Shown: positions 40,540-50,720 of the stretch, piece by piece
Layout: each line of letters begins with the position of its first letter
How positions within the stretch are numbered: the first letter of the stretch is position 1
From: Pseudomonas abieticivorans
Lineage (GTDB): Bacteria > Pseudomonadota > Gammaproteobacteria > Pseudomonadales > Pseudomonadaceae
Direction: 5' to 3'
Length of the DNA: 64,000 nt
Assembly (NCBI RefSeq): GCF_023509015.1
Contig: NZ_CP094975.1
Location: forward strand, 131,501 to 195,500
Program-made: the position numbers and the translations under genes
The notes under the pieces: generated by a model
Seen by the model: the letters and a program-made list of their open reading frames with translations, nothing else
Told to the model about the DNA's origin: nothing
Database searches by the model: none

Positions 40540-42743
40540 TCGCCTTCCCTACCCCTCAGGCCTGCCTGGACACCTTGGCGGCGCATATCAGCGGCTGGCC
40601 CAGGCCTGCACAGTGGCTGATGCGCGCAGGCTTGACGCTGATCGTCATCGTCATCCTGATCGGTATCCTCAGCGCCCCGCTGGGCCTGCAGGCCCAGGCG
40701 GTGTTCGCCAGCTTCTGTTTTTGCCTGAGCCTTTGGGTGCGCAAATACAAGGGCCGCCTGGCCATCATCAGCCTGATCATCCTGTCGTTGATCGCCTCGT
40801 TGCGGTACCTGTACTGGCGCCTGAGCGACACCTTGAGCTTTGAGACGTGGGAAGACGCGGTGTTCGGTTACGGCCTGGTGCTGGCCGAGTTGTACGCACT
40901 GATGGTGCTGGTATTGGGTTACGTGCAAACCGCCTGGCCGTTGCAACGCAAACCGGTAATGCTGCCAGCCGACCAACAACAATGGCCCACGGTGGACGTG
41001 TTCATCCCCACGTACAACGAAGACCTGAGCATCGTCAAATTAGTGGTGCTGGCGGCGCAAGCCATCGACTGGCCAGTTGGCAAATTGCGTGTGCATGTGC
41101 TCGACGATGGCCGGCGCGACACCTTCAAGACCTTCTGCCGGCAGGTCGGGGTGAACTACATCACCCGCGACAACAACCGCCACGCCAAGGCCGGCAACCT
41201 GAACGAAGCGTTGAAAGTCACGCACAGCGAATACGTCGCCATTTTTGATGCCGACCACGTCCCCACGCGCTCGTTTCTGCAAATCACCTTAGGCTGGTTT
41301 CTCAAGGACCCCAACCTGGCGCTGCTGCAAACGCCGCATTTTTTCTACTCCCCCGACCCCTTCGAAAAGAACCTGGGCACTTTTCGTTCCGTGCCTAACG
41401 AAGGCGAGTTGTTCTACGGCCTGGTGCAAGACGGCAACGACCTGTGGAACGCCACGTTCTTTTGTGGCTCATGTGCGGTGATGCGCCGCAGCCATTTGCT
41501 GGACGTGGGCGGCATCGCTACCGAGACCGTCACTGAAGATGCCCACACCGCCCTCAAGCTCAACCGCCGCGGCTACAACACCGCGTACCTGGCTATCCCC
41601 CAGGCCGCCGGGCTTGCCACCGAAAACCTGTCGCGGCACATTGCCCAGCGCATTCGCTGGGCACGTGGAATGGCGCAAATCTTTCGCACCGACAATCCCC
41701 TGTTGGGCAAGGGCCTGAACCTGGGCCAGCGGGTTTGCTACCTGAACGCGATGATGCATTTTTTCTACAGCCTGCCACGCCTGGTGTTCCTCACCGCGCC
41801 CCTGGCCTACCTGATATTCGATGCGCAGATATTCCATGCCTCGGCACTGATGGTGACCGTGTACGTACTGCCGCATATCGCCCACTCCAACCTCACCAAC
41901 TCCAGCATTCAGGGGCGCTTCCGCCACTCATTCTGGAACGAGGTGTATGAGTCGGTGCTGGCCTGGTACATCCTGCGCCCGGTGCTGCTGGCACTGGTCA
42001 AACCCTCGCTGGGCACGTTCAACGTGACCGACAAAGGCGGCATCATCAAAGAGGATTACTTCGACTGGCAACTGGCCCGCCCCTACATCATCTTGTTGAC
42101 GCTGAACGTGCTGGGCCTGCTGTTCGGCGCAGTCAAGCTGCTGTGGAGCGATACGTCTGTTTCCACCACCCTGGCGATCAACCTGGTGTGGACCCTGTAC
42201 AACATCATCATCGTGGCCACCGCCGTGGCCGTGGCCAAGGAAGTGTCCCAGGTACGCGCCGAACCCCGGGTTGCGGCCAACCTGCCGGTGCGCATCCTGC
42301 GCGCCGATGGCAGCCATTTCGACTGTCATACCCAGGACTTCTCCCAGCGCGGCATCGGCGTGAAGTTGCCCGCTGGCATCACCCTGGGCCTGGGCGAAAA
42401 AGTGCACGTGTGCATCTTGCGCGAGCCTCCCTCCAGCCTGTTTTGCGCCTCGGCCATTTTCCACGAGGGCGACATGGCCGGGCTGCGCCTGGACGACCTG
42501 CCCCTGACACTGCAAAGCGAGTTAGTGCGCCTGACCTTCTCGCGTGCCGATACCTGGGCCTCGACCTGGGGCAATGGGCAAGTCGATGCCCCCCTGCGCG
42601 CGCTGCTCCACGTCAGCGGTATCGGCCTGCACGCCATTGGCGACTTGTTCCTGAGCAGTCTGGGTGCGGTGCACCTGCGACTGCGCCCGCTATTCACCCG
42701 CACGCCCTCCCTGCCACCTACCGTGGAAACGCCCCAGCCTTGA
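40536..42743 (+). CDS. wssB: WssB/BcsA: cellulose synthase catalytic subunit
   Basis: The 735-residue product has N-terminal membrane helices, then GT2 motifs: VFIPTYNED (near 153), LDDGRRDTF (DDG), FDADHVPT (DxD), TVTEDAHT (TED) and QRIRWARGMAQIF (QxxRW), followed by more helices. The C-terminal PilZ domain has RAEPR (R-x3-R) and DFSQRGIG (D-x-S-x2-G), so c-di-GMP binding is intact by motif. It polymerises UDP-glucose into beta-1,4-glucan and moves it across the inner membrane. The ATG overlaps the wssA stop. Confidence 0.96.
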   Translation: MIAFPTPQACLDTLAAHISGWPRPAQWLMRAGLTLIVIVILIGILSAPLGLQAQAVFASFCFCLSLWVRKYKGRLAIISLIILSLIASLRYLYWRLSDTLSFETWEDAVFGYGLVLAELYALMVLVLGYVQTAWPLQRKPVMLPADQQQWPTVDVFIPTYNEDLSIVKLVVLAAQAIDWPVGKLRVHVLDDGRRDTFKTFCRQVGVNYITRDNNRHAKAGNLNEALKVTHSEYVAIFDADHVPTRSFLQITLGWFLKDPNLALLQTPHFFYSPDPFEKNLGTFRSVPNEGELFYGLVQDGNDLWNATFFCGSCAVMRRSHLLDVGGIATETVTEDAHTALKLNRRGYNTAYLAIPQAAGLATENLSRHIAQRIRWARGMAQIFRTDNPLLGKGLNLGQRVCYLNAMMHFFYSLPRLVFLTAPLAYLIFDAQIFHASALMVTVYVLPHIAHSNLTNSSIQGRFRHSFWNEVYESVLAWYILRPVLLALVKPSLGTFNVTDKGGIIKEDYFDWQLARPYIILLTLNVLGLLFGAVKLLWSDTSVSTTLAINLVWTLYNIIIVATAVAVAKEVSQVRAEPRVAANLPVRILRADGSHFDCHTQDFSQRGIGVKLPAGITLGLGEKVHVCILREPPSSLFCASAIFHEGDMAGLRLDDLPLTLQSELVRLTFSRADTWASTWGNGQVDAPLRALLHVSGIGLHAIGDLFLSSLGAVHLRLRPLFTRTPSLPPTVETPQP

Positions 42744-44974
42744 ACTCTTTTACCCCCCGCGGCCTGCTCGCTGTCCTCACGTTTTTTGCTGCATGTCCCT
42801 GTGCGTTGGCCGATGCACCGGCCGATGACGCTGCAACCGTTCACTACAGCCGCACACTCAAGGCATTGGGCAAAAGCTACTCGATGACCCTCAAGGGCGT
42901 GGAGGCAACCGACAGCGTCAATTTCGACGTGCGCGCCGACGAACTGGTGACCGCTGCCCAGTTGACCCTGGATTACAGCTATTCCCAGGCCTTGCTGGCC
43001 GACCTGTCGCAAATCAACGTGCTGGTGAACGACCAGGTGGCCGCCACCCTGCCCTTGCCCAAGGCGCAGGCCGGCACCCCGCAGCGACAGGTCGTGCAGA
43101 TCCCCGCGCAATTGATTACCGAGTTCAACCGCCTGAGCCTGCAGTTCATCGGCCACTACACGATGCAGTGCGAAGACCCGCTGCACTCCAGCCTCTGGGC
43201 ACGCATCAGCAACGACAGCCTACTGGACCTGACACTCACGCCCATCGCCCAACCCAATGACTTGGCGAACTGGCCGCTGCCATTTTTTGATCGTCGCGAT
43301 GCCCGGCCGCTGAACCTGCCGTTCGTGTTTGCCAGCGCACCGGACAACGCCACCCTGGAGGCTGCCGGCACCTTGTCGTCACGGTTTGGTGCACTGGCCA
43401 GTTACCGGGGCGCACGCTTTGGCGCGCAAATCGGGCAACTGCCTGCCAGTGGTAACGCGGTGATATTCGTCAGTGGGCGTGAGGCGCAGACCGTTGCCGG
43501 TCTCAGCCTGCCTGCCCCGCAGGGGCCTACGCTGAGCCTGCTCACTCACCCCGGCGACCCACTGGGCAAACTGTTGATCGTGGCCGGCCGCGATAGCGCC
43601 GAGCTCAAGGTTGCGGCCAGCGCGTTGGCTTTGGGTGGCAAGGGCTTATCGGGGCAAAGCGTGACCATTGGCAGTGTCGACGCGCTCAAACCGCGACGCC
43701 CCTACGACGCGCCCAACTGGTTACCCTCTGATCGTCCGGTACGCCTTGGCGAACTGGCCACGGCTGGCCAACTCAATGTGGCCGGCTACAACCCGGGGCA
43801 GATCACCGTGCCCCTGCGTCTGCCACCGGATCTGTTCAGCTGGCGCGAAAGTGGCGCACCGTTGAACCTCAAATACCGATACACCCCACAGCCGGTGGCC
43901 ACCAACTCGTCCTTGCTGATCAGCTTCAATGACAGTTTCATCCAGTCGATCGCGCTCCCTTCGGTGGACAAGCTTGGCGCTGCGAACAGCGTGCTGGCCG
44001 CCTTGAAAAGCGATGACAGCCTGGCCCGCGAGTCGCATCTGCTGCTGCCGCTCAATGCGGTAGCGCTGCAATCGCGCCTGCAATTTCGCTTCATGTACGA
44101 CTACATCAAGCAGGGCGATTGCCGCGACATCATCATCGACAACATGCGCGGGGTGATCGACCCGGACTCGACCCTGGACCTGAGCCATTACGAACACTTC
44201 ATGGCCATGCCCAACCTTGGGGTATTCAAGGACAGTGGCTTCCCGTTCACGCGCCTGGCCGACCTGTCGGAAACCGCCGTGGTGCTACCCGAGCACCCCA
44301 GCCCCGCTGAGCTTGGCGCCTACCTCACGGTGTTGGGGCGTTTCGGCGAGTCCACCGGCTACCCCGCCACGGGTGTCAGCGTCGTGCAAGCCGACCCACT
44401 GGCACGCCTGCGCGACAAAGACTTGTTGGTTCTGGCCACTGCCGTTGACCAACCGTTGCTGGAACAGTGGCAGCGGTTCATGCCAGTGGCACTTGCGGGT
44501 GAGGAGCGCTATTTCGAACTGTCGGACCTGCCCCTGCGCGTACGCGACTGGTTGAGCCCAGACCCCAAGGCCAACCTGCGCGAAGCCCGCGACAGCCTGC
44601 GTTACACGGCTGCAGATGAGGGCGCCTACCTCGCAGGCTTTCAGTCGCCCTTGCAGCGCGGGCGCAGCGTGGTGCTGATGATCGCTGCCCGCCCCCAAGG
44701 CCTGGGCGAGGTGACCGACGCGCTCATGGACAACGGTGAAGACGCCCATCCCTTGCAAGGCAGTCTGGTGGTGATCAAGGGCAAGCTCGTTGAGTCACTG
44801 GTGGCTGAGCAGGACTATTACATCGGCAGCCTGGGCCCTTGGCGTTGGCTGCAATGGCACCTGTCGCAAAACGTCTGGCTGATGCTCCTGGCCACCACCA
44901 GCGCGGTAGGCTTGCTGGCCGCTATCGCTTACCTGGCTTTGCGAGCGCAGGCCAAGCGGCGCCTGGGCGAATGA
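42740..44974 (+). CDS. wssC: WssC/BcsB: periplasmic cellulose synthase regulatory subunit
   Basis: The 744-residue product has a signal peptide (about 1-25, CALA), a long beta-rich periplasmic part (two CBD-like and flavodoxin-like repeats; KSYSMTLKGVEATDSVNFDVRADE) and a C-terminal membrane anchor (WLMLLATTSAVGLLAAIAYL). It partners BcsA in the synthase. The start is a TTG at 42740-42742 overlapping the wssB stop, because no ATG or GTG gives the signal peptide. The longer open frame upstream lies inside wssB and is spurious. Confidence 0.93.
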   Translation: MNSFTPRGLLAVLTFFAACPCALADAPADDAATVHYSRTLKALGKSYSMTLKGVEATDSVNFDVRADELVTAAQLTLDYSYSQALLADLSQINVLVNDQVAATLPLPKAQAGTPQRQVVQIPAQLITEFNRLSLQFIGHYTMQCEDPLHSSLWARISNDSLLDLTLTPIAQPNDLANWPLPFFDRRDARPLNLPFVFASAPDNATLEAAGTLSSRFGALASYRGARFGAQIGQLPASGNAVIFVSGREAQTVAGLSLPAPQGPTLSLLTHPGDPLGKLLIVAGRDSAELKVAASALALGGKGLSGQSVTIGSVDALKPRRPYDAPNWLPSDRPVRLGELATAGQLNVAGYNPGQITVPLRLPPDLFSWRESGAPLNLKYRYTPQPVATNSSLLISFNDSFIQSIALPSVDKLGAANSVLAALKSDDSLARESHLLLPLNAVALQSRLQFRFMYDYIKQGDCRDIIIDNMRGVIDPDSTLDLSHYEHFMAMPNLGVFKDSGFPFTRLADLSETAVVLPEHPSPAELGAYLTVLGRFGESTGYPATGVSVVQADPLARLRDKDLLVLATAVDQPLLEQWQRFMPVALAGEERYFELSDLPLRVRDWLSPDPKANLREARDSLRYTAADEGAYLAGFQSPLQRGRSVVLMIAARPQGLGEVTDALMDNGEDAHPLQGSLVVIKGKLVESLVAEQDYYIGSLGPWRWLQWHLSQNVWLMLLATTSAVGLLAAIAYLALRAQAKRRLGE

Positions 44975-46161
44975 GCGCCGGCGTACGAGGGATAATCGGC
45001 GGCCTGGCCCTGGCCCTGCTGCCATTGGCCCAGGCTGCCGCTGCCTGCCCGGTGCCCGCCTGGCCACTCTGGCAACGCTATGCCAGCCAGTTCGTGCAAG
45101 CCGATGGCAGGGTGCTGGAGTCGGCCATGGCGGCGGACCAGAGCACCTCCGAAGGCCAGGCCTATGCCATGCTGTTTGCCCTGGTGGGCAACGATCAACC
45201 ACGTTTCGACGCCCTGTGGCGCTGGACGACCGCAAACCTGGCCGGCGGCGACATTGCCATGCACCTGCCGGGCTGGTTGTGGGGACGCGGCAACGATGGC
45301 CAATGGCAAATCCAGGATGCCCACTCGGCCAGCGATGCCGACCTGTGGTTCGCCTACGCCTTGCTGGAAGCCGCACGCGTATGGCATCAGCCTGGCTACC
45401 GCGACGATGCCCGCAAGCTGCTGGCCAACGTAATGTTGCAACTGCTGGTAACCCTGCCAGGCCTTGGCCTCATGGTGCTGCCCGGCCCCCAAGGCTTTGC
45501 CGGGGAAGATCACTTGTGGCGCCTGAACCCCAGCTATCTGCCTTTGCCGCTGCTGCGCAGGTTGGCGCTCGACAGCGACGAGCGCTTGTGGCACGCCGTG
45601 GCCAACACCAGCGTGACCCTGTTGCAACACGGCAGCCTGCACGGCTTTGCCGCGGACTGGGTGGGTTACCGCGCGACCTCCGAACAAGGCGGCCTATGGG
45701 TCATCGACCCGATCAAGGGCGATGTCGGCAGCTACGACGCCATTCGCGTGTACCTGTGGCTGGGCCTGGGCGCGGCCACCGAACCCAAGGCCACAATGCT
45801 GTTGCGCACCTTGGACGGCATGCTGGCCCCCACGGCCTCGCAAGGCGTGCCGCCGGAAACAGTCAGCCTGTCGACCGGCACAACGCAGGGCCAGGGGCCG
45901 TTCGGCTTCAGCGCTGCCCTGATCCCATACTTCCAGGCCCTGGGCCACCCTTGGCTCGCCGACCTGCAACGGCGACGTGTCGACCAGGCGCTGCAAGCAG
46001 AACTGGCCAACCCGGTCACCGGCCGCAACGCGCCACGCTACTACAACCTGATGCTGAGCCTGTTCGCGCTCGGCTGGGCAGATCACCACTATCGCTTCCG
46101 GGATGACGGAACGCTGAGCCTTTCCTGGGAGACTGCATGCCCCCGCACTACCCAACCCTAA
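44971..46161 (+). CDS. wssD: WssD/BcsZ: periplasmic endo-beta-1,4-glucanase (GH8)
   Basis: The 396-residue product has a signal peptide (about 1-22) and the GH8 catalytic elements: a Glu in TSEGQAYAMLFAL (near residue 60) and an Asp in GGLWVIDPIKGDVGSYDAIRV. It trims cellulose in the periplasm during synthesis. The ATG overlaps the wssC stop by 4 nt; the frame overlaps wssE by 25 nt. Confidence 0.94.
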   Translation: MSAGVRGIIGGLALALLPLAQAAAACPVPAWPLWQRYASQFVQADGRVLESAMAADQSTSEGQAYAMLFALVGNDQPRFDALWRWTTANLAGGDIAMHLPGWLWGRGNDGQWQIQDAHSASDADLWFAYALLEAARVWHQPGYRDDARKLLANVMLQLLVTLPGLGLMVLPGPQGFAGEDHLWRLNPSYLPLPLLRRLALDSDERLWHAVANTSVTLLQHGSLHGFAADWVGYRATSEQGGLWVIDPIKGDVGSYDAIRVYLWLGLGAATEPKATMLLRTLDGMLAPTASQGVPPETVSLSTGTTQGQGPFGFSAALIPYFQALGHPWLADLQRRRVDQALQAELANPVTGRNAPRYYNLMLSLFALGWADHHYRFRDDGTLSLSWETACPRTTQP

Positions 46162-49100
46162 CCCTGGCCATCGTCTGCGCATGGCTGGCCAGCCCCGCCC
46201 ACGCTGCGCAACCGTCAGCCCAACTACGCCTTATCGAGCAGGGCCAATACTGGCAACAGCACGACAACCCGCAACGTGCGACAGAGGTGTGGAACAAGCT
46301 GCTGTTGCTGGACCCGCGCCAGCCAGACGCCCTGTATGGCCTGGGCCTGATTGGCGTGCAGCAGGGCAACGCGGACCAGGCCAGGCAGAGCCTCGTACGG
46401 CTGCAAGCCTTGCAACCGCCCACGCGGCTTGCGCTGCAATTGGAGCAGGACATCCGCCTGGCGCAGCCTCAAAGCCAGGAGCGCCTCAAAGAAGCGCGCC
46501 GCCTGGTGGATGCCGGTGCCCGCGGGCAGGCCACCGCGCTCTATCGCGAGCTGTTGCAGGGCCGTCCCGCCCAAGGCCTGCTGGCGCGCGAATACTTCAA
46601 CAACCTGGCCTTCAACGACGGCGATTGGCCCGAGGCCAAGGCCGGCTTCGAGCGCCTGATACGCGAAATGCCTGATGACTCCATCGTGCCGTTGTTTTAC
46701 GCCAAGCAACAGGTGCGCCGCGAAGACTCCCGCGCCGAGGGAATCCGCGCCTTGCAACAACTGACCCAACGCGTGGATATCGCCGGTGATGCCGACGAAA
46801 GCTGGCGCCTGGCGCTAACCTGGATGGGCCCACCTGAACCTGCGCAACGGCCGCTGTTCGAGGCATTCCTGAAGGCCCACCCGGACGACGCAGCAATCCG
46901 CGCGCAATTGGACAAGGGCTTGCAGCAAGCGGCAAAAGCCCATGCGCCGGCGGCCAAGGCAAAACCGGAGCCTGTCACGGTACAACCGCAGGCACCCTCG
47001 CCCAACGGCCCCAACCACCAGGAACTGGCATTGCGCGCAACCCAACAGGCCGCGGCGGCAGAGCGGCGCGGCGACCGCGAAGGTGCCCGCCAGGCCCTGC
47101 AGCAGGCCCTGACGCTTGAACCCGACAACGTCTGGACCCGCTTCGCCCTGGCGCGCATTTACCTGAGCCTGAACCAACCGCAACAGGCCAAGGCACTGCT
47201 CGACGTGCAACTTAAAAACCACCCCGCCAGCCCGGATGCCTTGTACGCCAGTGCACTGCTGAATGTGCAGACTGGCGATTACACCAGCGCCCAGGCCAAC
47301 CTGGCCCGCGTGTTACCAGCCCAGCGCACCCCCGATATGCAGGCCCTGGCCACCGACATCAACCTCAACATTCAGGTGGGCCAGGCCCTGGACCTGGCCA
47401 ATCGCGGCCAGCGCAGCGAGGCATTGACCCTGCTCGACCGCCTGCAGCCCACCGTTGTTCACAACCCCGACCGCGTAGCCAGCCTGGCCGGCGCCTACCT
47501 GAACGTGGGCGACACGGCCAGCGCGCACACCTTGATGCGCGAGCAGTTGCAAGGGCATGCCGCGCCCTCGGCCGACTTTGTGCTGCAATACGCCAGCATG
47601 CTGCTGGCGAGCGGCGACGTCGATCAAGTGCAAGGCATCATTCAGCAACTGCAGGGCCAACCACTGAATGCTGCCAGCGGCAAGCGCCTGGACGACGTGC
47701 AGCAACAGTTGCGCATTGCCCAAGCCGACCAATTACGCAACCGCGGTGACCTGGCGGGTGCCTACGAGGTGTTGGCACCGGTGCTGGCGCAACACCCGGA
47801 CAACATCGCCGCCGTGTCAGCCCTGGCGCGCATGTACTCCGCCCACGGCGAAACGAGCAAGGCACTGGCCCTGTACAAGGCATTGCTGCAACGTCAGCAG
47901 GGCAATGCTGCGCTGCTGCTGACCGCCGCCGATGCCGGCTTACAAGCCAAGGACAGGCCCTTTGCCGAGGATGCCTTGGCCCGCTGGCAAAAAATCAACA
48001 GTGCCACGGCTGCTAGCCTGGCCGAAGCCGCTCGCCTGTACCAACTGTTGGGGCACAATGGCACGGCCACTGACCTGCTGCGCCGTGCCGTGGCTCTGGA
48101 ACACAACGATTCGCGCAGCCGCCCAGACAACCCCGTCACCGGGCTGCCGACAAGCAACCCGTTCAGTCAAGCGGCAACCAACCCGTTCAGGTCGGCGGCA
48201 CCGCTGCTCGATAACGACAGCCCCGCCCAACAGGCGCTCGACACCCTGCTGCGTGAGCGCAGCGCCTACGTGCGCCAGGGCTTGAGCATCCGCAGCAACG
48301 ACAGCGAAGCGGGCCTGAGCAAGCTGACCGACATCCAGGCCCCGCTGGAAATCGACTTGCCGGTAGGCGATGACCGCGTGGCCCTGCGCGTAACGCCAGT
48401 CTCGCTCAACGCTGGCAGTGCCAACAGCGAGGCCCTGGCCCGCTTCGGCACTGCGGCCGACAGTGGCTCGCCGGGCTCGCAAAAAGCTCAGGGCACCGGC
48501 GTTGCGCTGGCCTGGAAACAACCAGGCACAGGCCTTAGAACCGACCTTGGCATTACGCCGTTGGGGTTTGAGTACAGCACCGCCGTGGGCGGTATCAGCA
48601 TCGAGCGACCGCTCAGCGACGAAGGCACCGTGCATTACGGCATCAATGTCTCGCGCCGCGCGGTCACCGACAGCGTCACCGCGTTTGCCGGTACCACCGA
48701 CAAACGCGAGGGCTTGGCCTGGGGCGGCGTCACCGCCAACGGCGCACGTGGCCAACTGAACTTTGACGACGGCGATGTCGGCGCCTATGGCTACGCCTCC
48801 TGGTACGCATTGGTAGGGCACCATGTCGAAAACAACCAGCGCCGCGAACTGGGTGGCGGCGTGTACGGCTACCTGCAAAACGCCACCGACCGCCAGTTGA
48901 CCCTGGGGCTGAGTTTGACCGGCATGAGCTACGCCAATAACCAGGATTACTTCACCTACGGCCACGGCGGCTACTTTAGCCCGCAAACCTTTTTTGCCCT
49001 GGGCATCCCCCTCACCTGGGCCCAGCGCAGTGGGCGCCTGAGTTATCTAGTCAAGGGCTCAGTGGGCGTGCAGCACTTGGAGCAGGACGGCGCCGACTAC

Positions 49101-49361
49101 TTCCCCACCGACAGTGCCCGCCAGGCGAGCTCCGGGCTCACCTACAGCGGCCAGTCCAAGACCGGCATCGGCTACAGCCTGGCGGCGGCAGCCGAATACC
49201 GCGTGGGCAACCACATCGTGTTGGGCGCCAACCTGGGCCTGGACAACGCCCGTGACTACCAGCAGGTCAGCGGTGCGTTGTCATTGCGCTACCTGCTCGA
49301 ACCGAACGACGGGCCCCTTGCCCTGCCGATCAGCCCTTACGCCTCACCTTACGCCAACTGA
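46137..49361 (+). CDS. wssE: WssE/BcsC: TPR and outer-membrane cellulose export protein
   Basis: The 1074-residue product has a signal peptide (about 1-23, AHAA), a long TPR region (about 25-690: repeated YGLGLIGVQQGNADQA-like units), a linker (RPDNPVTGLPTSNPFS), and a C-terminal BCSC_C beta barrel of about 340 residues that ends in a strand (SGALSLRYLLEPND). It carries cellulose across the periplasm and out. GGGAG lies before the ATG, inside the end of wssD. Confidence 0.95.
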   Translation: MPPHYPTLTLAIVCAWLASPAHAAQPSAQLRLIEQGQYWQQHDNPQRATEVWNKLLLLDPRQPDALYGLGLIGVQQGNADQARQSLVRLQALQPPTRLALQLEQDIRLAQPQSQERLKEARRLVDAGARGQATALYRELLQGRPAQGLLAREYFNNLAFNDGDWPEAKAGFERLIREMPDDSIVPLFYAKQQVRREDSRAEGIRALQQLTQRVDIAGDADESWRLALTWMGPPEPAQRPLFEAFLKAHPDDAAIRAQLDKGLQQAAKAHAPAAKAKPEPVTVQPQAPSPNGPNHQELALRATQQAAAAERRGDREGARQALQQALTLEPDNVWTRFALARIYLSLNQPQQAKALLDVQLKNHPASPDALYASALLNVQTGDYTSAQANLARVLPAQRTPDMQALATDINLNIQVGQALDLANRGQRSEALTLLDRLQPTVVHNPDRVASLAGAYLNVGDTASAHTLMREQLQGHAAPSADFVLQYASMLLASGDVDQVQGIIQQLQGQPLNAASGKRLDDVQQQLRIAQADQLRNRGDLAGAYEVLAPVLAQHPDNIAAVSALARMYSAHGETSKALALYKALLQRQQGNAALLLTAADAGLQAKDRPFAEDALARWQKINSATAASLAEAARLYQLLGHNGTATDLLRRAVALEHNDSRSRPDNPVTGLPTSNPFSQAATNPFRSAAPLLDNDSPAQQALDTLLRERSAYVRQGLSIRSNDSEAGLSKLTDIQAPLEIDLPVGDDRVALRVTPVSLNAGSANSEALARFGTAADSGSPGSQKAQGTGVALAWKQPGTGLRTDLGITPLGFEYSTAVGGISIERPLSDEGTVHYGINVSRRAVTDSVTAFAGTTDKREGLAWGGVTANGARGQLNFDDGDVGAYGYASWYALVGHHVENNQRRELGGGVYGYLQNATDRQLTLGLSLTGMSYANNQDYFTYGHGGYFSPQTFFALGIPLTWAQRSGRLSYLVKGSVGVQHLEQDGADYFPTDSARQASSGLTYSGQSKTGIGYSLAAAAEYRVGNHIVLGANLGLDNARDYQQVSGALSLRYLLEPNDGPLALPISPYASPYAN

Positions 49362-49377
49362 CCCCCTGGAGCTTGCC

Positions 49378-50043
49378 ATGCCCTCTTCCGTACTCGCCGG
49401 CCTGACCTTGCTGGTCTTGGGTGAAAGCCACATGAGCCTGGCCGATCACCTGCTCGAACCCTTGCATGACAACCTCACCCGCCAAGGCGCCCTGGTGCAT
49501 TCGATCGGGGCCTGCGGGGCCAGCGCCGGCGACTGGCTGATCACCAAGCCCGTAGACTGCGGCGCCGAACGCACCGGCACCGGCAAGCTGCTGATCAAGG
49601 GCCGCGACGCCACCACCGCGCCTATTCAGGCGCTGATCGCCGCCGACAAGCCCGACCTGGTCGTGCTGGTGATCGGCGACACCATGGCCTCCTACGACAA
49701 GCCGGTATTCCCCAAGGCGTGGGCCTGGCAAAGCGTGACTAGCCTGACCAAGGCCATTGCCGCCACCGGTACCCGGTGCGCCTGGGTGGGGCCGGCGTGG
49801 GGCAAAGCCGGTGGTATGTACCAGAAAAACGATGCGCGCACCCAGTTGATGTCACAGTTTTTGGCGGCCAACGTGGCGCCTTGCACCTACATCGATTCGT
49901 TGAGCTTTTCCAAACCCGGCCAGTGGGTCACCACTGATGGCCAGCACTTTACCGTGGCAGGCTACCAGGCCTGGGGCAATGCCATCGCTGATGCGTTGGC
50001 GAAGTTGCCAGCGTCCAGCGTGCATAAGGTGGCCGCCCAATGA
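49378..50043 (+). CDS. wssF: WssF: SGNH-like protein of cellulose acetylation
   Basis: The 221-residue product starts PSSVLAGLTLLVLGESHMS, with the block I GxS of SGNH hydrolases, and ends with TTDGQHFTVAGYQ, a D-x2-H block V. VVLVIGDTMAS holds the middle block. WssF is required with WssG-I for cellulose acetylation and is thought to present acyl groups to the WssGHI complex. GGAG lies 8 nt before the ATG. Confidence 0.9.
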   Translation: MPSSVLAGLTLLVLGESHMSLADHLLEPLHDNLTRQGALVHSIGACGASAGDWLITKPVDCGAERTGTGKLLIKGRDATTAPIQALIAADKPDLVVLVIGDTMASYDKPVFPKAWAWQSVTSLTKAIAATGTRCAWVGPAWGKAGGMYQKNDARTQLMSQFLAANVAPCTYIDSLSFSKPGQWVTTDGQHFTVAGYQAWGNAIADALAKLPASSVHKVAAQ

Positions 50044-50702
50044 GCCGTTTGCTGATAGCCCTGCTAGCAGTCGCCACTGCCAGCACCCAGGCAGCCGACA
50101 TCGCCTTGTACCCGACGGGGCCCAGCCAGGATTCGGCATTTTTGCGCTTTATCAACCCGCAAGCTTCGCCCTTGGACCTGATCGCAGGCGGCCCCGACAA
50201 CCGGCTGCGCCTGGACAGTACGCAGCCGGTTTCCAACTACCTCACGGTGCCGGCCAACCAGGCGATCAAGGGCACATTATTGCGCGACGGCAAGCGCCAG
50301 ATGCTTTCAATTCAGGTGGCCCCCGGGGAGTTCGCCACCGTGATCGCCCTGGGCACGACCAGACAAGGCATCGAGCCCATGGTGGTGCGCGAGCAACCAG
50401 ACGACTTCAACGCGCTGAAGGCTTCGGTGGCCTTCGTCAATGCCGACAAGGGCTGTGCCCGGGCCGGGCTGCGGCCCGCGGGGCTGAATGTCGAGCTGTT
50501 CTCAGCCCTCGCCACGGGCGAACTGCAACGGCGAGCCATCAACCCGCTGCACCTGGCCGTGCAAGGGCGCTGCGGCGATGTGGACGCAGGCCCGCCGCTG
50601 GACCTGGGCCTGCTCAAGGCCGGTGAGCGTTATACCGTGCTGTTGCTGCCTGGGGCAAACGGCCCCGTGTTGCTGCGCACCCTCGACACCTTGGCCCATT
50701 GA
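50040..50702 (+). CDS. wssG: WssG: AlgF-like periplasmic acetylation protein
   Basis: The 220-residue product has a signal peptide (about 1-19, TQAA) and the AlgF-like beta pattern: LYPTGPSQDSAFLRFIN, then SLDL-type repeats and LKASVAFVNADKGCARAGL. It supports acetyl transfer to cellulose in the periplasm, as AlgF does for alginate. The ATG overlaps the wssF stop by 4 nt. Confidence 0.9.
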   Translation: MSRLLIALLAVATASTQAADIALYPTGPSQDSAFLRFINPQASPLDLIAGGPDNRLRLDSTQPVSNYLTVPANQAIKGTLLRDGKRQMLSIQVAPGEFATVIALGTTRQGIEPMVVREQPDDFNALKASVAFVNADKGCARAGLRPAGLNVELFSALATGELQRRAINPLHLAVQGRCGDVDAGPPLDLGLLKAGERYTVLLLPGANGPVLLRTLDTLAH

Positions 50703-50720
50703 CCGGATCGTACCCCTACC

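Noticed and set aside
42143..42739. Long in-frame extension of wssC into wssB
   Set aside because: It lies wholly inside wssB; the signal peptide begins at the TTG overlapping the wssB stop.
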